Assembly (NCBI GenBank): GCA_900551675.1
Contig: URXH01000077.1
Location: 1-8,736 of the forward strand
Origin: an uncultured bacterium
GTDB lineage: Bacteria; Cyanobacteriota; Vampirovibrionia; Gastranaerophilales; Gastranaerophilaceae
DNA: 8,736 bases
Reading direction: 5' to 3'
Positions 7,293 to 8,736 of this stretch are shown one piece after another (position 1 is the first letter of the stretch; the number at the start of each line of letters is the position of its first letter). The notes beneath the pieces were generated by a model, which saw only the letters and a list, made by a program, of their open reading frames with translations, did not search any database and was not told the origin of the DNA. Made by a program: the position numbers and the translations under genes.

Positions 7293-7335
7293 ACTCCCCC
7301 TTCCTCATTAGGGAGGAGGGATTAAGAGAGAGGGT
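7293..7335 (+). repeat. GC-rich hairpin repeat, copy 1
   Basis: CCTTCCT (7299-7305), loop CATT, AGGGAGG (7310-7316) form a 7-bp stem with one G-T pair. Three more pairs (CCC 7296-7298 with GGG 7318-7320) add on past a bulged A. A G-rich tail ending AGAGGGT follows. Its sequence, ATTAGGGAGG and tail aligns with copy 2 at 7411-7446 in the same orientation. It resembles, from memory, the widespread intergenic hairpins of the form CCCTCTCCC...GGGAGAGGG followed by a TAGGGTGAGGG-like tail. Confidence 0.65.
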
Positions 7336-7342
7336 AATTATC

Positions 7343-7376
7343 AGAAGGCCTGAAGTTCAGAGGTCAAGAAGGCAAG
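7343..7376 (+). repeat. Degenerate octamer array between the two hairpin repeats
   Basis: Read in 8-base steps from 7344: GAAGGCCT, GAAGTTCA, GAGGTCAA, GAAGGCAA, then G. Every unit starts with GARG. The same GARG-led octamer period builds both arms of the hairpin at 5872-5974 (GAAGATAA, GAGGGTAG and so on), so the two elements may be one repeat class. There is no coding frame over it. The units are diverged and the array is short, so the resemblance could partly reflect purine bias. Confidence 0.5.
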
Positions 7377-7410
7377 CTTATTGCATTTATAGAGATGAGC
7401 AGGTTTAAAA

Positions 7411-7446
7411 ATCCTCTCCCTGATTAGGGAGGGGCTAGAGGTGGGT
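7411..7446 (+). repeat. GC-rich hairpin repeat, copy 2; possible terminator of the XRE gene
   Basis: CCTCTCCCT (7413-7421), loop GATT, AGGGAGGGG (7426-7434) form a 9-bp stem with one G-T pair, followed by the tail CTAGAGGTGGGT. It is the better-preserved copy of the element at 7293-7335. It begins only 6 bases beyond the stop of the minus-strand XRE gene. On that strand the hairpin (one C-A mismatch) is followed by TTTTT (7406-7410), so it may double as an intrinsic terminator separating that gene from the efflux operon. Confidence 0.65.
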
Positions 7447-7451
7447 AGCAA

Positions 7452-7784
7452 TTACCCGATTTTTCTGTTTTTCTGGATTGCGGAAATAATATCTTTTATG
7501 AGATGAAGTTCCTGTATAGATGAAGTTTGTATCAGGTTATATATATCACCGCGCAAAGTATCGTTTTTTTGAGGGGTTAAATTAAAAAATTCATTGATAT
7601 CTATATCAAGAATTTCAGAGATCTTAATAAATGTTTCCATTGAAGGGTATGAATTTCCATTCTCAATTGTGCACATATGGCGCGGAGAAATATCAATTTT
7701 TTCAGAAAGTTCTTCCTGCGAAAGCCCTCTTTCCTTACGTATCTGCCTGATTTTTCTGCCGATTAGTTCTTTGTCCAAATTCAT
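7452..7784 (-). CDS. XRE-family helix-turn-helix regulator with C-terminal extension
   Basis: A 110-residue DNA-binding protein. Residues 8-68 are a Cro/C1-type HTH domain (IGRKIRQIRKERGLSQEEL, then the turn and recognition helix to about TIENGNSYP, then TFIKISEILDIDINEFF). Residues 69-110 form a charged helical tail that may serve dimerisation. The ATG at 7784 has a fair ribosome site (AGAGG, 7 bases upstream). It is divergent from the prepilin at 7917-8618, and the gap holds a striking double operator at 7831-7871, which it most likely binds, controlling the pilin and perhaps itself (inference). It precedes the efflux operon on the same strand, but 317 bp with a promoter and a possible terminator separate them, and its presumed operator motif is not seen at the efflux promoter. 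Confidence 0.92.
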   Translation of the reverse strand: MNLDKELIGRKIRQIRKERGLSQEELSEKIDISPRHMCTIENGNSYPSMETFIKISEILDIDINEFFNLTPQKNDTLRGDIYNLIQTSSIQELHLIKDIISAIQKNRKIG

Positions 7785-7830
7785 AATAAACCTCTAATAA
7801 AATATATAGATAAGTTTAAAATGATATAAT

Positions 7831-7871
7831 GATATTTATATCAATTATCTTGACAAATTGATATAAATATC
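7831..7871. promoter_or_regulatory. Perfect 14-bp inverted repeat bracketing the -35 box: candidate double operator
   Basis: GATATTTATATCAA (7831-7844) and TTGATATAAATATC (7858-7871) are exact reverse complements separated by 13 bp. Each arm is itself a small dyad, GATAT-2 bp-ATATC, so each can be read as one dimer site; their centres are 29 bp apart, a little under three helical turns. The right site fills the spacer between the -35 and -10 boxes of the prepilin promoter, and the left site lies just upstream of the -35. This is a textbook layout for repression by cooperative binding of the divergently encoded XRE protein; the protein-site match is inference. Confidence 0.75.
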
Positions 7872-7878
7872 GTATAAT
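7850..7878 (+). promoter_or_regulatory. Consensus sigma70-type promoter of the second prepilin
   Basis: TTGACA (7850-7855), a 17-bp spacer and TATAAT (7873-7878): both boxes and the spacing match the consensus exactly. Transcription should start near 7885, giving a leader of about 30 bases with the ribosome site AGGTGG. Such a strong promoter overlapped by operators suggests a gene kept off until released. Confidence 0.85.
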
Positions 7879-7916
7879 AATCATGTATACAATAATCAAG
7901 AAAGGTGGAAATGATT

Positions 7917-8618
7917 ATGAGATTATCAAACATGAGAGTGAGAGGCGGTTTTACGCTTGCGGAAGTATTGATTACTTTAGGTATTATCGGCGTTGTTGCG
8001 GCAATGACAATGCCTACATTGATGAATTCTACACAGGGAGCACAGTATAAAGCCGCCTACAAAAAAGCTTTATCAGCTTTGTCTCAGGCTGTAACTTTAA
8101 ACGTTGCATTGGATGAATGGAGCTTCGCTGATTTGGATTCAGATGCAGACGGAAGCTACGGTTTAAAAACAATGTTAAAGAGCAGAATGAACGTTGTTAG
8201 AGACGCAGAAGAAAAAGCTTTTAAAGATGCAAAAGGAGATTCTTATTCAGTAAAAGTTGGTAGCGGTAAGGGTATAGGCGTAGCTACAGTATCTGCTCCA
8301 GGTACAAACAATGTAACATTATTCTTTAATGATGGTATTATGTTTACATTTCCTAAAGATGTCAAATCTTGTACTATAGGAACAGATGAAGGTTTAAATG
8401 ACACAAATAGAGCTACACTTATTACAAACAAGTGTACTGGATTTATAGACGTAAATGGTATTAAAGCTCCAAATAGAATTGTTCAATGTGATGGCGGTAC
8501 AGGAACAGCTGATTCGTGTGATATTAAAAGTCCAACAGATGTATATCCTGTAATATTCTATGATCAAACAATATTGCCAAATTCTGTTGCTGCCCGTGCA
8601 GTACTGTACAGTAAATAA
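7917..8618 (+). CDS. Type IV prepilin / pseudopilin-like protein
   Basis: A 233-residue protein with an 11-residue leader (MRLSNMRVRGG) cut before FTLAEVLITLGIIGVVAA, Glu at +5. The hydrophobic helix is followed by a helical stretch (about residues 35-65) and a beta-rich soluble domain with four cysteines, a GFIDVNGIKAPN segment and the C-terminus AARAVLYSK. Start choice: GTG 7905, ATG 7911, ATG 7917 and ATG 7932 are in frame; AGGTGG ends 8 bases before 7917, which fits best. It has its own consensus promoter and a terminator after it, so it is a single-gene transcript. It has the same length as the other prepilin but differs beyond the N-terminus. Assembly apparatus genes are not in the window, so its fibre type is unknown. 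Confidence 0.92.
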   Translation: MRLSNMRVRGGFTLAEVLITLGIIGVVAAMTMPTLMNSTQGAQYKAAYKKALSALSQAVTLNVALDEWSFADLDSDADGSYGLKTMLKSRMNVVRDAEEKAFKDAKGDSYSVKVGSGKGIGVATVSAPGTNNVTLFFNDGIMFTFPKDVKSCTIGTDEGLNDTNRATLITNKCTGFIDVNGIKAPNRIVQCDGGTGTADSCDIKSPTDVYPVIFYDQTILPNSVAARAVLYSK

Positions 8619-8667
8619 TAACATTTGTTCAAGAATTTTTGTATATAAAAAAATCGAATCTTTTTGT

Positions 8668-8702
8668 AGACCGGAAAATCTTTTCACGCCGGTCTTTTTT
8701 TT
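8668..8702 (+). terminator. Intrinsic terminator of the second prepilin gene
   Basis: AGACCGG (8668-8674) pairs perfectly with CCGGTCT (8689-8695), and the loop contains a further GAAAA/TTTTC pairing (8674-8685). An uninterrupted T-run to 8702 follows. It starts 50 bases after the stop codon at 8618. Confidence 0.9.
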
Positions 8703-8718
8703 GCAGCGTGCCGCTGCA
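8702..8718. repeat. Short GC-rich palindrome at the right edge
   Basis: TGCAGCG, spacer TGC, CGCTGCA: perfect 7-bp arms directly after the terminator's T-run. It is much richer in GC than its surroundings and continues into CCCGCCACTCAGG at the window edge. It may be the beginning of a dispersed repeat; what follows is not visible. Confidence 0.4.
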
Positions 8719-8736
8719 CCCGCCACTCAGGTTTTG

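Larger units (their letters stand above)
7135..7451. other. Gene-free region upstream of the efflux operon: promoter, dyads and repeats
   Basis: No coding frame of note is seen on either strand in this 317-bp stretch. From left to right it holds the adaptor's ribosome site, overlapping inverted repeats (7159-7189), a minus-strand promoter (7195-7224), a plain AT-rich stretch (7225-7290), then a GC-rich hairpin repeat (7293-7335), an octamer array (7343-7376) and a second copy of the hairpin repeat (7411-7446). Each item has its own entry. Confidence 0.7.

Noticed and set aside
7343..7376. CRISPR-like repeat array
   Set aside because: Units are contiguous 8-mers without spacers, and no cas gene is present.
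7452..7784. XRE protein as the direct regulator of the efflux operon
   Set aside because: Its presumed operator motif (GATATNNATATC) is absent from the efflux promoter, and 317 bp with a possible terminator separate them. The divergent prepilin promoter is the better target.
8243..8726. Minus-strand open frames over the second prepilin and its terminator
   Set aside because: They are antisense to a clear prepilin, and one runs through the terminator hairpin. Their composition and lack of a ribosome site argue against real genes.
8702..8736. Integron attC-like site
   Set aside because: Only one short GC-rich dyad is visible; the paired core boxes of attC are not seen and no integrase is present.

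Overview
The window is AT-rich bacterial DNA with standard-code genes from a Gram-negative-type organism, since it encodes an outer-membrane efflux channel with a signal peptide. Two type IV prepilin-like proteins carry the same N-terminus, FTLAEVLITLGIIGVVAA, and each sits divergently next to a small XRE-family regulator. From memory, this style of prepilin is abundant in gut Melainabacteria (Gastranaerophilales/Vampirovibrionia, non-photosynthetic relatives of Cyanobacteria). That placement is inference from protein style and base composition, not from a marker gene.

Layout. The left edge (1-218, minus) holds the N-terminal part of an unrecognised protein. A cysteine-rich prepilin follows (321-1022, minus), divergent from a 74-residue XRE regulator (1081-1305, plus) across a short region with a perfect 19-bp palindrome. 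A three-gene minus-strand operon occupies 1307-7134 and is transcribed from right to left: periplasmic adaptor (MFP), RND inner-membrane transporter (HAE1/AcrB type) and TolC-like outer-membrane channel. The operon has a good sigma70-type promoter at 7195-7224 with inverted repeats over its predicted start. The adaptor and transporter genes are separated by about 120 bp forming a large hairpin whose arms are built of 8-bp units. The transporter stop codon directly abuts the channel start codon. Upstream of the operon is a gene-free stretch (7135-7451) holding two copies of a GC-rich hairpin repeat around a second octamer array.

The right end holds a second regulator/prepilin pair: a 110-residue XRE regulator (7452-7784, minus) and a 233-residue prepilin (7917-8618, plus). 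Between them lies a consensus promoter (TTGACA, 17 bp, TATAAT) whose -35 box is bracketed by a perfect 14-bp inverted repeat. The prepilin is followed by a clear intrinsic terminator at 8668-8702.

How the parts fit. The efflux genes form a complete tripartite drug/solute exporter. The two XRE-prepilin pairs flanking it look like two independent copies of one type of switch: a small repressor facing a pilin gene across a palindromic operator. The main novelty candidates are this repeated module, its operator geometry, the octamer-built hairpin inside the efflux operon, and the placement of the first regulator between two genes of the opposite strand. No tRNA, rRNA, CRISPR array, transposase or integrase was seen.
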